This document shows, one piece after another, positions 9,639 to 17,969 of a stretch of DNA of 64,000 nt (the first letter of the stretch is position 1; every line of letters starts with the position of its first letter). A model generated the notes under the pieces. That model was not told the origin of the DNA and ran no database searches. It worked only from the letters and a program-made list of their open reading frames with translations. Source of the stretch: Rossellomorea marisflavi (GTDB taxonomy: Bacteria > Bacillota > Bacilli > Bacillales > Bacillaceae_B); NCBI RefSeq assembly GCF_001274775.1, contig NZ_LGUE01000001.1, positions 124,001 to 188,000 of the forward strand. The letters run 5' to 3'. A program made the translations under genes and the position numbers.

Positions 9639-9703
9639 AAAAAACCCGGAATGCCTGAAAAGGAGTGGCCCTCCCTTTCGGCATATCCGGGTTTTCTTTT
9701 TTT
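9639..9703. terminator. Bidirectional terminator between rarD-like gene and nadK
   Basis: Long hairpin with arms AAAAAACCCGGA and TCCGGGTTTTCTTTTTTT enclosing a second stem with GCC/GGC pairing. A and T tracts on both sides let it work for both convergent genes. Confidence 0.75.
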
Positions 9704-9704
9704 C

Positions 9705-10502
9705 TCAAAGGAATGAACGTTTCACCTTTTCCCAGAAAGAATTATCCTTCAGCTTGACGGTCTTGATGATGTTTCCGCTCAGCTTCGCCTCGATGGTTTC
9801 GACGTGCTGGATGCCGAGGGCTTCATTGTCCATGCCCATGGCAGGATAATCATTCCCGTCCTGGACGATCTTCAGGACAAGTCGGCGTTCCTGGCTGAGG
9901 ATGAAGGAAGAGCCCAATGTCCGGTACCGGTTATTATTGAGGGAAGCCATCTCACTCACCTGAAGGCAGGGGATCATCGGATCCACGACCGCTCCGTTGA
10001 CGGATTTGTTATAGGCCGTACTGCCCGTCGGTGTGGCGATGACCATGCCGTCTCCCCTGAACGTTTCAAAATGGTTGTCGTCGATGAAGACATCCATCAC
10101 GAACGTCTTGATGATCCCGGAGCGGATGCTGAACTCATTCAGACATAGGAATGAGGTTTGATGATCCACGGTCACTTCGATCGTCGGGTATTTCCGGACT
10201 TCGATCTGCTCCTTGGTCATTGCCTCGATCATCTTGGACGTATCATCGATATGGAAGTCACAGTACATGCTTAGGGTACCACCGGTGGAAATGCCGGCAT
10301 AGAGGCAGTCCTGCCGGAAACCGGTCTTCCTGACGGCCTGAAGGAAGGTGCCGTCGCCCCCTACGCTCACGATGATACTCGCATCTTCGTGACGGTTGAC
10401 GATGGTGAAATCATAGCGGCGCGCGAGTTCATAGAGTGAATCCAGCTTCGCCCCGAGTGCAGCATCTTTCAGGTGATAAAAATAAATATTGCGACGATTC
10501 AT
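9705..10502 (-). CDS. nadK: NAD kinase
   Basis: A 265-residue ATP-NAD kinase producing NADP+. The start MNRRNIYFYH follows AGGGGGC on the minus strand; 13 extra upstream codons are open but unsupported. The signature GGDGT occurs in IIVSVGGDGTFLQAV near residue 49, and a second conserved block reads ATPTGSTAYNKSVNGA near residue 147. B. subtilis has two NAD kinases; the position next to sppA and the ytcJ-type gene corresponds to the YtdI paralogue rather than YjbN (PpnK). The ending lies within the shared terminator. Confidence 0.92.
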   Translation of the reverse strand: MNRRNIYFYHLKDAALGAKLDSLYELARRYDFTIVNRHEDASIIVSVGGDGTFLQAVRKTGFRQDCLYAGISTGGTLSMYCDFHIDDTSKMIEAMTKEQIEVRKYPTIEVTVDHQTSFLCLNEFSIRSGIIKTFVMDVFIDDNHFETFRGDGMVIATPTGSTAYNKSVNGAVVDPMIPCLQVSEMASLNNNRYRTLGSSFILSQERRLVLKIVQDGNDYPAMGMDNEALGIQHVETIEAKLSGNIIKTVKLKDNSFWEKVKRSFL

Positions 10503-10654
10503 GTGAAATGCCCCCTGTCGATGTAGGTTAAGTTTTCCCATTTGATTAAAAATTTGCTAGAATCTTACTTAGTGAATATTCTACCATGTTTTATATGTAG
10601 AATGATAAAGATATCCTTACATAAGATAGGATGAGAAAGGGAGGATTATACAAC

Positions 10655-11662
10655 ATGAATGCAAAAAGATGGATTGCACTTGGAATCGCAGCCGGACTGT
10701 TCTTTGTCTCGGTCATCGTCAATTTCGCCACATCGGCATTGAAGGGTGATTTCACAAGTGCCTGGGAAGAAGTGCTGAGCATGGACTCGACCCTGAATGA
10801 AGAAGTATTGGATGCAGGATCGTCCGGGGACCGGATCGCCGTACTCGAAGTGAACGGAGTCATACAGGATACAGGAGGCGCGGGCTCGCTGTTCGAGAGT
10901 GCGGGCTATAACCACCAGTCTTTCCTTGAACAGCTCGACGCTGTTGAAAAGGACGACACGGTCAAAGGGGTCATCCTGAAGGTGAACTCACCTGGTGGAG
11001 GAGTGGTGGAAAGCGCCCAGATCCATAAAAAGCTTGAAGAAATCAAAAAAGATACGAAGAAACCGATCTATGTGTCCATGGGGGGCACGGCCGCTTCAGG
11101 TGGTTACTACATATCTGCCCCTGCCACCAAGATCTTCGCCAGCAAGGAAACCCTCACCGGTTCCCTTGGGGTAATCATGCAGGGAATCAATTATTCAGAG
11201 CTTGCTGAAAAATACGGAGTCGACTTCGTGACAATCAAAAGTGGTCCATACAAAGATATCATGAGCCCGACAAGGGAGATGACCGATGAAGAGCGGGATA
11301 TCCTGCAGTCCATGATCGATAATTCCTATGAAGGATTCGTGGACGTCATCGCAAGCGGCCGTGATATGTCGGAGGATCAGGTGAAGAAAATCGCCGACGG
11401 CCGGATCTATGACGGACAGCAGGCGAAGGAAGTCAACCTTATCGATGAATTCGGTTATTACGAAGACACCGTCGAGGCCATGAAGAAGGATTACAAGCTG
11501 AAAGATGCAGAAGTCTTCCGTTATTCCTCTGGTGATTCTTTCGCAGGGCTCTTCAATATGGGAGCGAAGAAAATGATCGGTGGAGATATGGAAGCGACGG
11601 CCCTTGCCAAGATCCTATCCCAACCGAACGCACCACGATTGATGTATCTATATTCTGAGTAA
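10655..11662 (+). CDS. sppA: Signal peptide peptidase SppA
   Basis: A 335-residue membrane-anchored serine protease that degrades signal peptides after they are cleaved from exported proteins. The ATG at 10655 follows GGGAGG; upstream codons from 10631 are an open-frame extension. Residues 5-27 form an N-terminal membrane anchor. The short (36K) form has a Ser/Lys dyad: Ser148 in AASGGYY and Lys200 in SGPYKDIMSP, as in the B. subtilis enzyme. It is followed after 14 nt by yteJ, and the two are probably one operon. A link with resistance to membrane-active peptides is known for B. subtilis SppA but cannot be read from this sequence. Confidence 0.94.
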   Translation: MNAKRWIALGIAAGLFFVSVIVNFATSALKGDFTSAWEEVLSMDSTLNEEVLDAGSSGDRIAVLEVNGVIQDTGGAGSLFESAGYNHQSFLEQLDAVEKDDTVKGVILKVNSPGGGVVESAQIHKKLEEIKKDTKKPIYVSMGGTAASGGYYISAPATKIFASKETLTGSLGVIMQGINYSELAEKYGVDFVTIKSGPYKDIMSPTREMTDEERDILQSMIDNSYEGFVDVIASGRDMSEDQVKKIADGRIYDGQQAKEVNLIDEFGYYEDTVEAMKKDYKLKDAEVFRYSSGDSFAGLFNMGAKKMIGGDMEATALAKILSQPNAPRLMYLYSE

Positions 11663-11676
11663 GGAGGGCTTGACCG

Positions 11677-12207
11677 ATGAGTGACGTATATGAACAAGAC
11701 GGCGTGCCCTTTCCTGAAAGGGAGCAGCCGGAAGAAAAAAGACTAGAACCATTCATACCCACCAAAGGGTTTTTCCTGGCAGGGTTTTGGATCAGATTCT
11801 GGGCCTACATCATCGATCTGATTGTGATCGGAAGTGTAACGCGGCTCCTCGTGACACCGGTATTCAAGCTGCTGGATATCCCGATGGGGAGCTCCATGTT
11901 CGCTCCATACACCATCCTGACCACCATCGTCTTTTATGCTTACTTCGTTCTCATGACGAAGTTCTTCCACCAGACTCTCGGGAAGATGCTATTCGGCGTC
12001 AAAGTGGTCGGCATCAAAGGACAGAAGCTCGACTGGGGAACCGTCCTATTCAGGGAGCTGATCGGACGTTTCATCTCAGGCACTTTCTTCCTCCTCTACG
12101 CGGTTGTCGCCTTCACCACGAAAAAGCAGGGGATCCATGATCTCTTCGCTGACACCACGGTCGTACACGAGAAAAGAAAGATGGAATTCACACCGGCACA
12201 AATATGA
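11677..12207 (+). CDS. yteJ: RDD family membrane protein YteJ
   Basis: A 176-residue protein with an N-terminal acidic cytoplasmic stretch and three or four membrane helices. It contains the RDD pattern: FWIRFWAYIIDL at the first helix and the closing KKQGIHDLFADTTVV block. RDD proteins are poorly understood. In B. subtilis YteJ acts with SppA, where it has been linked to inhibiting or modulating the peptidase. Spacing to sppA is 14 nt with AAGGAGG before the ATG. No ordinary terminator follows; instead a dispersed repeat element begins 8 nt after the stop. Confidence 0.85.
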   Translation: MSDVYEQDGVPFPEREQPEEKRLEPFIPTKGFFLAGFWIRFWAYIIDLIVIGSVTRLLVTPVFKLLDIPMGSSMFAPYTILTTIVFYAYFVLMTKFFHQTLGKMLFGVKVVGIKGQKLDWGTVLFRELIGRFISGTFFLLYAVVAFTTKKQGIHDLFADTTVVHEKRKMEFTPAQI

Positions 12208-12215
12208 ATCAAGAA

Positions 12216-12504
12216 AGACTGGGAAAAACAAAAAGGTCATGACGAACACTATCAGTATGGCTTCTTTATACCGCTCATGATTTCCGTGCAAGACTACGCT
12301 TTCCGCGGGTAGCCCGTGAGCTTCCTCGGCAAGCCTGCGGGGTCTCACATCAGCTACGCTTCCCGCTGGAGTCTTCGTCTTGCACTCCAATCAACCGCTA
12401 GGAACAAGTAAATCGTAATGGACATGAAACAAATCAAAAACCCGAACTATCTCAAATAGTTCGGGTTTTACTATGACTAAAACTCTCTTGCCCCAGCCTC
12501 TTTC
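12216..12504. repeat. Dispersed repeat element, copy A (about 289 bp)
   Basis: One of four related intergenic elements (others at 30677, 42837, 48706). The ends are imperfect inverted repeats (left AGAAAGACTGGGA, right TTGCCCCAGCCTCTTTCT). Inside, GTGCAAGAC (12286-12294) and GTCTTGCAC (12377-12385) bound a 100-bp GC-rich module sharing its core with the 15.6-17.9 kb array. The distal part holds a perfect 13-bp hairpin. Element and spacer fill the 424-bp gap before ytfI; no gene is visible in that gap. ORFs through it are not supported. Confidence 0.85.
12438..12470. terminator. Terminator-like hairpin inside repeat copy A
   Basis: AAACCCGAACTAT and ATAGTTCGGGTTT, 13 perfect pairs with a 5-nt loop, flanked by A and T tracts on both sides. 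It is the only visible terminator after sppA-yteJ. Confidence 0.7.
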
Positions 12505-12631
12505 TTTGTATTTGGGAGTGGGATCGACTCCATGCTTGTTCGTCACCCTTATGGGAAGAGGTGGGTCCGAAAGGAAAAGAAAGGTTTAAATCATGATCGT
12601 CGAGGCGATAATGGGAAGTTGAAGGGGTGTG

Positions 12632-13348
12632 ATGGATATGAGCTGGTGGGTATGGACCCTCCTGATCCTCGCTGCATTGCTGCTGCTATTATTCGTAATC
12701 ATTTTTATAACCAAACTGACCATTACCATATCCCTCTATCACGGAAATGATAATGATCATTTCAAGGTGATGCTCAGGGCATGGTATGGAATCCTTAAAT
12801 ATACAATCGACATCCCCATGGTGAAGGTCGATGATGATGGTCCGAATATCGTTCTGGAAGAAAAGAAGAAGGCAGGGGATGCCGGCTCTTCCGGCAAGGA
12901 AAAAGAAGATAAGAAGAAGGTGACCCCTTCGGAATTCATGAATAGCCTTAAAGATACGAAGACCCTCCTCGTCCATGTACGGTCCCTGCACCGGATCATC
13001 CGGCATTTCATGAAGAAAGTGAAGATGGATGATGTCATCTGGCATACGAAGATCGGCACGGGTGATGCCGCCACAACGGGTTCCTTCACAGGGGCGATAT
13101 GGGGATTGAAAGGAAGCATCATCAGTCTCATGAGCGGATACATCAGGCTTCAGTCCATGCCGGATCTACAGGTGGTCCCCGACTTTCAACAAGCGATCAT
13201 CCAGACCAGATTTTCATGTATCATCCAATTTAGAATTGGGAATGCTATCCTCGTAGGTTTCAAGATACTTCGTTTTTGGAGGGGCGGCAAGGCCACGTTC
13301 AAGACAAAGCCATTGTCCACCCTCTCAGGTGAAAAACATTCAGTATAA
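12632..13348 (+). CDS. ytfI: DUF2953 membrane-associated protein YtfI
   Basis: About 238 residues, with one strong N-terminal membrane helix (roughly residues 5-27), then a basic cytosolic region with a Lys/Asp-rich stretch and a beta-rich C-terminal part. It matches the DUF2953 family represented by YtfI of B. subtilis; the function is unknown. Start choice is uncertain: GTG 12629, ATG 12632 or ATG 12638 all lie downstream of GAAGGGG. I chose 12632. It lies 15 nt before gerW, as in B. subtilis, and is likely co-transcribed and sporulation-linked by association. Confidence 0.8.
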   Translation: MDMSWWVWTLLILAALLLLLFVIIFITKLTITISLYHGNDNDHFKVMLRAWYGILKYTIDIPMVKVDDDGPNIVLEEKKKAGDAGSSGKEKEDKKKVTPSEFMNSLKDTKTLLVHVRSLHRIIRHFMKKVKMDDVIWHTKIGTGDAATTGSFTGAIWGLKGSIISLMSGYIRLQSMPDLQVVPDFQQAIIQTRFSCIIQFRIGNAILVGFKILRFWRGGKATFKTKPLSTLSGEKHSV

Positions 13349-13363
13349 TAAGGAGGAACTGAC

Positions 13364-13819
13364 ATGAGCGAACATCCTATTGAAGGGTTAATGACCACCG
13401 CCATGGAAAATCTGAAACAAATGATCGATGTGAATACGATCATCGGTGATCCAGTCGAAACACCAGACGGAAGCGTGATCTTGACGGTATCGAAAGTCGG
13501 GTTCGGATTTGCTGCAGGCGGCAGTGAATTCATCATCGACGGCAAGGGTAAAGGTGGAGATAATGGAGACAAGCCACAGTCCGGACCAAAGCAGCAACCT
13601 TTCGGTGGAGGAAGCGGTGGAGGTGTATCCATCACCCCGATCGCGTTTCTGATCGTCAGTTCAAGGGGCATCAAAATGCTTCATCTTGATGAAAATACCC
13701 ATCTCCTTGACCGACTTCTCGATCTTGCACCAGGTGCCATCGAAAAGATTCAGAGCATGCTGAAGAAAGACCATGATGGACACGGACCGGATCACCATAA
13801 ACAAAATGTAGACTTTTAA
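13364..13819 (+). CDS. gerW: GerW family sporulation protein (YtfJ)
   Basis: A 151-residue protein with the GerW/YtfJ layout: an N-terminal HPIEGLMTTAMENLKQMIDVNTIIGDP block, a beta strand region with SKVGFGFAAGGSEF, a glycine-rich segment, and a conserved GVSITPIAFLIV block. YtfJ is made in the developing spore and is needed for proper L-alanine-triggered germination in B. subtilis. The ATG follows AAGGAGGAACTGAC. The operon with ytfI ends at a strong terminator. Confidence 0.9.
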   Translation: MSEHPIEGLMTTAMENLKQMIDVNTIIGDPVETPDGSVILTVSKVGFGFAAGGSEFIIDGKGKGGDNGDKPQSGPKQQPFGGGSGGGVSITPIAFLIVSSRGIKMLHLDENTHLLDRLLDLAPGAIEKIQSMLKKDHDGHGPDHHKQNVDF

Positions 13820-13824
13820 GCCTT

Positions 13825-13860
13825 GGGGCGTGCAGATTCCTGCATGCCCCATTTTCTTTC
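13825..13860 (+). terminator. Terminator after gerW
   Basis: Arms GGGGCGTGCAG and CTGCATGCCCC with one mismatch, then ATTTTCTTTC. Confidence 0.75.
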
Positions 13861-13948
13861 TGGAGAGGGTAAGCCCTAACAGTTGCGCACCCTCACCCCT
13901 TTTCTGTACTATGAAGAAGTACAACCTATTTTAAAGGAGGAATACATA

Positions 13949-14449
13949 ATGGCATCAATCACATTCAAAAACAATCCTGTCACACTCGTGGGCAGCGAAG
14001 TAAAAGCAGGGGATCAAGCACCTGACTTTACCGTACTGGCCAACGATCTTTCAGAAGTGACACTTCAGGATTCAAAAGGCAAGGTGCGTTTGATCTCTGT
14101 CGTTCCTTCCATCGACACAGGCGTCTGCGACGCCCAAACAAGAAAATTCAATGAAGAAGCAGTCAAGTTCGGAAATGTGGAAGTCCTGACCATTTCTGCT
14201 GATCTGCCTTTCGCACAAAAACGCTGGTGCGGATCAAATGGCATCGAGAATGTCCAAACCCTATCTGACCACCGTGATATGAGCTTCGGTGAAGCATACG
14301 GCGTCTACATGAAAGAACTCCGTCTGTTGGCACGTTCCGTATTCGTCGTGAACAGCAACGACGAAGTGACGTATGCAGAGTATGTAAGCGAAGGAACTGA
14401 TCACCCGAACTATGAAGCAGCAATCGAAGCGGTTAAAAACGCAAAATAA
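13949..14449 (+). CDS. tpx: Thiol peroxidase Tpx
   Basis: A 166-residue atypical 2-Cys peroxiredoxin that reduces hydroperoxides using thioredoxin. The start at 13949 follows AAAGGAGG; the longer frame from 13883 lacks a ribosome site. The peroxidatic Cys60 is in [11 protein letters not shown] and the resolving Cys94 is in KRWCGSNG, the standard Tpx spacing. The early [11 protein letters not shown] block is also typical. It is a single gene with its own terminator, followed by ytxK as in B. subtilis. Confidence 0.96.
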   Translation: MASITFKNNPVTLVGSEVKAGDQAPDFTVLANDLSEVTLQDSKGKVRLISVVPSIDTGVCDAQTRKFNEEAVKFGNVEVLTISADLPFAQKRWCGSNGIENVQTLSDHRDMSFGEAYGVYMKELRLLARSVFVVNSNDEVTYAEYVSEGTDHPNYEAAIEAVKNAK

Positions 14450-14457
14450 TCTCACCA

Positions 14458-14486
14458 GATGCTGGCCACGGCCAGCATCCTTTTTT
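14458..14486 (+). terminator. Terminator after tpx
   Basis: GATGCTGGCC and GGCCAGCATC, ten perfect pairs with a tight loop, then CTTTTTT. Confidence 0.85.
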
Positions 14487-14569
14487 GCCGCAAAAAGGGT
14501 CTGGTTTTTACAAAAGGCGATGCCCACGTTACAATAAAAGCACCAAACCGTGAAAAGGAATGAACGTAC

Positions 14570-15559
14570 ATGATGAATTCACCAGTCGAAACACTATTCG
14601 GCATACTCGATGAAACCTCCACCCTGCTTCAGGAGGAACTGAACTGTACCTATCTGGAGGCAGTCGCTGAAACAGGAGAGAATCTCTTTCAGGAAGAAAT
14701 CCTTCAAGATGAACTCAGCGAGCTCACGAAGAAGCGATTATCCAAAAAATACGCGGAACTGAACCTTGACGAGACGGCAGATGAGGATATCCGGAAAGCA
14801 TTCCAATTTGCCATCTTGAAAGGGATGAAAGAAAATGTCCAGCCGAATCACCAGATGACGCCGGATTCCCTAGGCATGTTCATCAGCTATCTGGTGAACC
14901 GTTTTACCGAAGGAATGGACACGTTCAAGGTCTTGGACCCAGCGATCGGAACGGGTAATCTCCTGACCACGGTGCTGAACCACCTGACGGGGAAAGAGAC
15001 GGAGTCCGTCGGCGTGGAAATCGATGAGGTGCTGATCAAGCTCGCCTATGTAGGAGCCAACCTGCAAAAGCATCCGCTTCAGCTCTTCAACCAGGATTCC
15101 CTTGAACCCCTCATGATCGATCCCGTGGATCTTGTCCTAAGTGATCTGCCGATCGGGTACTATCCGAACGATGTGAGGGCGAAGGACTATGAGCTGCAGG
15201 CGGAAGAGGGGCATTCGTATGCCCATCATCTCTTTATCGAGCAAAGCCTCAAGCATACAAAAGAGGGGGGATATCTGTTCTTCATCGTCCCGAACAATTT
15301 GTTTGAGTCCCCGTTTGCTTCACAGCTTCAAAACTTCTTGAATGAAACGGCGAATATCCAGGGCTTCTTACAACTGCCCCTATCCCTGTTCAAGAATAAG
15401 CAGGCTGCCAAGAGCATCTTGATCCTTCAGAAGAAGGGTGATGGAGTCGAGGCGCCGAAAGAAATCTTGTTGGCACAGCTTCCTAGCCTGTCCAATCAAA
15501 GGGCGCTGCAGGACATCCTCGGTAAGATTGATGGATGGCTGACTGATAATAAACGATGA
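14570..15559 (+). CDS. ytxK: Class I SAM-dependent methyltransferase YtxK
   Basis: A 329-residue protein resembling the N6-adenine methylase domain of type I restriction systems (HsdM-like). It has a helical N-terminal part, an AdoMet motif VLDPAIGTGNLLTTVL near residue 121, and DLVLSDLPIGYYP near residue 190. The last resembles the adenine methylase (N/D)PP(Y/F) motif but reads DLPIGY, so DNA methylation is doubtful. The substrate is unknown. ytxK sits between tpx and ackA in B. subtilis, as here, but here a 2.5-kb repeat array separates it from ackA. Confidence 0.85.
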   Translation: MMNSPVETLFGILDETSTLLQEELNCTYLEAVAETGENLFQEEILQDELSELTKKRLSKKYAELNLDETADEDIRKAFQFAILKGMKENVQPNHQMTPDSLGMFISYLVNRFTEGMDTFKVLDPAIGTGNLLTTVLNHLTGKETESVGVEIDEVLIKLAYVGANLQKHPLQLFNQDSLEPLMIDPVDLVLSDLPIGYYPNDVRAKDYELQAEEGHSYAHHLFIEQSLKHTKEGGYLFFIVPNNLFESPFASQLQNFLNETANIQGFLQLPLSLFKNKQAAKSILILQKKGDGVEAPKEILLAQLPSLSNQRALQDILGKIDGWLTDNKR

Positions 15560-15565
15560 TTGATT

Positions 15566-15595
15566 GAAAGGCTGCTTTTTTAGCGGCCTTTTTTT
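15566..15595 (+). terminator. Terminator after ytxK
   Basis: GAAAGGCTGC and GCGGCCTTTTTTT form a short hairpin followed by T8. Confidence 0.65.
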
Positions 15596-15721
15596 GTTGC
15601 TCTTTTTGGGAATGGGTCAGTGAACTTCTATATCAAGTGAGAGGAGGTAGTTTTAATAGAATCTATGGTCGATTCACAAAACACTCTCTTTTTGAGAAGG
15701 GTGTTTGATGAGGATGAGCCC

Positions 15722-15842
15722 GTGCCTCTTCGCTGCGGACAGCCGCTTTCCACGGGGTGTGCGGTGAGCCTCCTCATGCTTGCGGGGTCTCACCCTGCCC
15801 ACTTTTCCCGTAGGAGTCGGCTGTCCTCCGCTGCGAGGCACT
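15722..15842 (+). repeat. Array module 1 (forward)
   Basis: About 121 bp. The ends GTGCCTC and GAGGCAC, extended inward by GGACAGCCG and CGGCTGTCC, form a long inverted repeat around the shared core with GTGAGCCTCCTC and GCGGGGTCTCAC. Confidence 0.85.
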
Positions 15843-15952
15843 TTGTGGGGGAGAGGAGGCTGTGCTGATTTTTACGTTGTGAGAAGATCGTCCCTGCATG
15901 CACCGAGCATGTCCTGTTTCTTTTGATAATGGTATTTGATGGGGAGGGGCCC

Positions 15953-15974
15953 GTGCCTCTCCGCTACGAGGCAC
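15953..15974 (+). repeat. Collapsed array module (core missing)
   Basis: Only the two outer arms remain, GTGCCTC joined through CTCCGCTAC to GAGGCAC; the roughly 100-bp interior present in the other modules is absent. Flanks match those of complete modules. Confidence 0.75.
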
Positions 15975-16112
15975 TCTGGTATGAAAAGTTGGGTATCATT
16001 CAGGACTTCTTTATTGAGTGAGAGGAAGAGAGCCTTTCTAGTTTCAACAGAATCACTGGTCGATTCACAGAACACTCTCTTTTTGAGAAGGGTGTTTGGT
16101 GGTGATGAGTCC

Positions 16113-16232
16113 GTGCCTCTTCGCTGCGGTCAGCCGCTTTCCACGGGGTGTGCGGTGAGCCTCCTCATGCTTGCGGGGTCTCACCCTGCCCACTTTTCCC
16201 GTAGGAGTCGGCTGTCCTCCGCTGCGAGGCAC
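16113..16232 (+). repeat. Array module 2 (forward)
   Basis: Nearly identical to module 1 but with GCGGTCAGCCG instead of GCGGACAGCCG at the left inner arm. Confidence 0.85.
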
Positions 16233-16368
16233 TCTGGTATGAAAAGTTGGGTATCATTCAGGACTTCCTTATTGAGTGAGAGGAAGAGAGCCTTGGTAGT
16301 TTTAACAGAATCTCTGGTCGATTCACAGAACACTCTTTTTGAGAAGGGTGTTTGGTGGTGATGAGTCC

Positions 16369-16488
16369 GTGCCTCTTCGCTGCGGTCAGCCGCTTTCCAC
16401 GGGGTGTGCGGTGAGCCTCCTCATGCTTGCGGGGTCTCACCCTGCCCACTTTTCCCGTAGGAGTCGGCTGTCCTCCGCTGCGAGGCAC
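16369..16488 (+). repeat. Array module 3 (forward)
   Basis: Nearly identical to module 2; it is followed by the beta-type spacer instead of the alpha type. Confidence 0.85.
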
Positions 16489-16600
16489 TTTGTGGGGGAG
16501 AGGAGGATGTGCTAATTTTTACGTTGTGAGAAGAGCGTCCCTGCATGCACCGATCGCGTCCTGTTTCTTTTTGATAATAGTATTTGATGGGGAGGGGTCC

Positions 16601-16719
16601 GTGCCTCTCCGCTGCGGTCAGCCGCTTTCCACGGGGTGTGCGGTGAGCCTCCTCATACTTGCAGGGTCTCACCTGCCTACTATTCCCGCTGGAGTCGGTC
16701 GACCTCCGCTACACTGCAC
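16601..16719 (+). repeat. Array module 4 (forward, diverged)
   Basis: Same core with changes: CTCATACTTGCAGGG, and a right arm ending CTACACTGCAC that has lost the GAGGCAC match. Confidence 0.8.
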
Positions 16720-16810
16720 TATTTGATTTGGGATAGGCGAGTGCCATCATAGATGTATTCGAAAGCCATCCAATTTTCTGTTTTGGTTGTAAGTGGGGAA
16801 GGGATCGTTC

Positions 16811-16930
16811 CGTTTCGCTGCGGCCGGCCGCTTTCCTGCGGGGTGGACGGTGAGCCGCTTCGGCTGCGCTTGCAGGGTCTCACCTGCTCACTATTCCCGT
16901 AGGAGTCGGCTGTCCTCCGCTGCGAGGCGC
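16811..16930 (+). repeat. Array module 5 (forward, diverged)
   Basis: Core with CTTTCCTGCGGGG and GGTGAGCCGCTTCGG; the right arm GGCTGTCCTCCGCTGCGAGG is kept. The tail 16931-17190 holds no recognisable feature. Confidence 0.8.
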
Positions 16931-17194
16931 TGTGTGGGGAAGAGGGGGAGGTGCTGGTTTTCGGTTTGAGAGGATAGAGGGTTCATCATCCTGTCATGAA
17001 GAGGAAGCCCAATTCGGATGTTTCTTACTTCATGTGAATTTGGGTGGTGCAAAAGCTGCTTGAAGCTTGAAATTGTTCTGGATTCCCTTACCATGGCTTC
17101 AGTGTACTACTCTACTCACGGATTGCAACCTGAATCATTCTGCTAGATTGGCACTGTCTGCCCACTTACCTTTATATAGCTACAGAGTGAATTG

Positions 17195-17299
17195 AAGCGG
17201 AGGGTGCTTGACTCCAGCGGAAAAGGAGGAGTGGCGAGACCCCGCAGGCACGAGGAGACTCGACGCCCTCCCCGCAGGAAAGCAAGCATCCGGAGCGAA
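17195..17299 (-). repeat. Array module 6 (inverted)
   Basis: Arms GCGGAGGGTGCTTG and CAAGCATCCGGAGC surround the core, read here as its complement: GACTCCAGCGG, GCGAGACCCCGC, GAGGAGACTCG, CCGCAGGAAAG. Confidence 0.82.
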
Positions 17300-17479
17300 A
17301 AGGAACGGTCCCTGTCCCCATCACACAATCATTCAGAACAAAATCCCCACTACACCCTCTTATCTTACGAATCAGCCTTGCCTTTTCTGGAATGAATAGG
17401 AATTACCAAAATCCTGCATAGCAAGATATTCGGACTAGTTTACCATCAACGATCCCTCATCAAAACCAAAGAGTGAATT

Positions 17480-17585
17480 GAAGCGGAGGGTGCTTGACTC
17501 CAGCGGAGAAGGAGGAGTGGCGAGACCCCGCAGGCACGAGGAGACTTGACGCCCTCCCCGCAGGAAAGCAAGCACCCGCAGCGAA
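17480..17585 (-). repeat. Array module 7 (inverted)
   Basis: Same as module 6 with arms GCGGAGGGTGCTTG and CAAGCACCCGCAGC; the arms pair better than in module 6. Confidence 0.82.
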
Positions 17586-17770
17586 AAGGAACGGTCCCTG
17601 CCTCCATCACACATCCATCGAGAACGAAATCCCCGCTACACCCTCAAATCTTAACGAAGCACTCATGTTATCTCCCCTGTTAACGTGAATAAAAAGTTAT
17701 CTGCGTAGGGAGATGATAGGACACTAGCCCACCACCAGTAAATCCCTCATCAAAAACCAAAGAGTGAATT

Positions 17771-17876
17771 GAAGCGGAGGGTGCTTGACTCCAGCGGAAA
17801 AGGAGGAGTGGCGAGACCCCGCAGGCACGAGGAGACTTGCCGCCCTCCCCGCAGGAAAGCAAGCGCCCGCAGCGAA
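17771..17876 (-). repeat. Array module 8 (inverted)
   Basis: Same as module 7, with GAGACTTGCCGCC in the core and CAAGCGCCCGCAGC at the right arm. Confidence 0.82.
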
Positions 17877-17969
17877 AAGAAACGGTCCCTTATCCATTTC
17901 ACCCCCATCAAGAACGATTTCGGTTGCTTCCACTCATTATTTAAATTTTGGGAAAATAATTAATTTAAC

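Larger units (their letters stand above)
15614..16945 (+). repeat. Forward part of the ytxK-ackA repeat array
   Basis: Five full-length dyad-bounded modules and one collapsed module, separated by two kinds of repeated spacer. The alpha spacer (seen before modules 1, 2 and 3) carries GGTCGATTCACA and a TTTTTGAGAAGGGTG segment. The beta spacer (after modules 1 and 3) carries TTTACGTTGTGAGAAG and TTTGATGGGGAGGGG. Units starting at 15981 and 16239 repeat with a 258-bp period. I see no credible gene; open frames here run through the repeats in several registers and lack ribosome sites. Confidence 0.9.
17150..17920 (-). repeat. Inverted part of the ytxK-ackA repeat array
   Basis: Three modules on the opposite strand with conserved flanks: AGAGTGAATTGAAGCGGAGG before each and AACGGTCCCT after each. 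Spacing is about 285-291 bp. Between modules are AT-richer spacers with partly conserved CATCAAAA and TACACCCTC. Two overlapping frames through each module stay open, which produces false ORFs. Confidence 0.88.

Noticed and set aside
12076-12390. ORF reading MECKTKTPAGS... on the minus strand, also seen at 30636-30839 and on the plus strand at 48829-49038
   Set aside because: The same peptide start appears in copies A, B and D of the dispersed repeat because the DNA is repeated. It runs out of the element into unrelated sequence, so it is not a conserved gene.
14570-15559. ytxK product as a restriction-modification DNA methylase
   Set aside because: The AdoMet fold is present, but the catalytic motif reads DLPIGY instead of (N/D)PP(Y/F), no restriction or specificity gene is adjacent, and the gene is a conserved housekeeping neighbour in bacilli.
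15614-17920. CRISPR array
   Set aside because: Modules are too long, spacers are themselves repeated rather than unique, orientation switches within the cluster, and no cas gene is near.
15665-17963. About a dozen open frames of 60-141 codons inside the repeat array
   Set aside because: They follow the repeats, overlap one another in several frames on both strands, lack ribosome sites and resemble no protein family. The peptides (for example with EKEEWRDPAGTRRL) are translations of the repeat core.
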